Source of the DNA: Candidatus Competibacteraceae bacterium
Lineage (GTDB): Bacteria; Pseudomonadota; Gammaproteobacteria; Competibacterales; Competibacteraceae
Direction of reading: 5' to 3'
DNA: 6,188 nucleotides
Assembly (NCBI GenBank): GCA_020445045.1
Contig: JAGRHI010000155.1
Coordinates: forward strand, 1 to 6,188
The notes beneath the pieces are model-generated. The model saw only the letters and a program-made list of their open reading frames with translations. It did not search any database and was not told the DNA's origin. Shown in pieces: positions 5,569 through 6,188 of the stretch. The number at the start of each line of letters is the position of its first letter. Position 1 is the first letter of the stretch. The position numbers were made by a program, and so were the translations under genes.

Positions 5569-6188
5569 AAATAAAAGTAACGGATGAAATGGAAAAACAG
5601 CGGTGCTGTATAGGTCAAGCTATCCACCCGATCGAGAATGCCACCATGGCCCGGTAGCAAATTACCGCTGTCCTTAATACCTAAATCGCGCTTCAACGCC
5701 GACAGGCTCAAATCGCCGAAGAAGCCGGCCACCGCGATCAGCGCGCCGGCCAACAACGCGTCCAGGGTGGAAAACGGCGTCAGCCACGGTGCCAGCAGCA
5801 CGGACAACAGCACGGTGGTGACCACCCCACCGACGAAACCCTCCACCGTCTTGTTTGGGCTGACGGTGGGCGAAATTTTATGCTTACCCAATCCCTTGCC
5901 CCAACAGTACTGGGCCACGTCGTTCAACTCGGTCAACAACAGCAGAAACAGCACCAGCCCCGCGCCGCTCACGTGGGGATACTGGGCTTGCGGCAACACC
6001 AGCAGATAGGCAAGATGGCTCAGACCGAACACCATGCTCATCAGTCCCCAATGCAGGCCGCCGGCGGTGCGCAAATGGCCCTGGGTTTCGCCGCTCAACA
6101 CCATCGCCACCGGCAGCAACAGGAACAGATAAACCGGGATGAAGATGATGAACATCCCGTACCACTCGATATGAATCCAGAAATACTG
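5565..6188 (-). CDS. cdsA: Phosphatidate cytidylyltransferase (CdsA family), C-terminal part, 5' end outside window
   Basis: The enzyme makes CDP-diacylglycerol from phosphatidate and CTP in the cytoplasmic membrane. The frame is open to the right edge: residues before the Met at 6155 read QYFWIHIEWYG, so that Met is internal. 207 residues are present, and the family is about 270-310 long. It is a polytopic protein with at least four to five hydrophobic segments visible. The PROSITE-type signature is complete at residues 163-189 of the fragment: SALKRDLGIKDSG, then PGHGG and DRVD, with Lys-Asp at 172-173 and Asp-Arg at 186-187 as the metal/phosphate site. Earlier, TELNDVAQYCWGK (residues 86-98) and VSPNKTVEG (109-117) replace the ADSGAYMFGK and VSPGKT of E. 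coli CdsA. The NDVAQY form is, from memory, that of the YnbB-like subgroup. The stop overlaps the acyltransferase start by 4 bp. Confidence 0.95.
   Translation of the reverse strand, partial: QYFWIHIEWYGMFIIFIPVYLFLLLPVAMVLSGETQGHLRTAGGLHWGLMSMVFGLSHLAYLLVLPQAQYPHVSGAGLVLFLLLLTELNDVAQYCWGKGLGKHKISPTVSPNKTVEGFVGGVVTTVLLSVLLAPWLTPFSTLDALLAGALIAVAGFFGDLSLSALKRDLGIKDSGNLLPGHGGILDRVDSLTYTAPLFFHFIRYFYF

Overview
The window looks like a piece of a gammaproteobacterial chromosome. The evidence is the make-up of the genes: a Ni-type glyoxalase I with E. coli-like numbering, a 405-residue argininosuccinate synthase of the common bacterial type, a group II truncated haemoglobin with His at CD1, and a CdsA/PlsC pair. 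The genus cannot be fixed from this sequence. Base composition is uneven: a sampled line inside argG (4021-4080) has 38 G+C in 60, while 2881-2940 and 2941-3000 each have 22 in 60.

Layout from left to right. (1) The 3' part of a GTP-dependent PEP carboxykinase gene (pckG) runs rightward to 1047. (2) A perfect 34-bp palindrome with A/T flanks (1088-1121) separates it from leftward genes and can act as a two-way terminator. (3) Everything after it is on the minus strand. In minus-strand reading order from the right edge these are: a cdsA-type phosphatidate cytidylyltransferase (cut by the edge); a PlsC-like acyltransferase that overlaps it by 4 bp; argG; gloA; a group II truncated haemoglobin; a 52-residue very lysine/glutamate-rich protein with a TTG start; and an alpha/beta hydrolase with the full set of fluoroacetate dehalogenase active-site residues.

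How they may work together. cdsA and the acyltransferase form a phospholipid-precursor pair: lysophosphatidate to phosphatidate to CDP-diacylglycerol. The cdsA product has the NDVAQY variant motif, so it may be a second, YnbB-like copy rather than the housekeeping enzyme. argG (arginine synthesis) has its own leader with a stable hairpin. gloA, the truncated haemoglobin and the dehalogenase-like hydrolase are each linked to removing small toxic compounds (methylglyoxal, O2/NO or peroxide, haloacids). However, the gaps of 115-171 bp between them allow separate transcription, and a common pathway is not shown.

No tRNA, rRNA, CRISPR array, insertion sequence or phage gene was seen. I found no convincing undescribed multi-gene system. 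The most worthwhile leads are the fluoroacetate dehalogenase-like hydrolase, the small charged protein, the argG leader hairpin, and the variant cdsA with its coupled acyltransferase.
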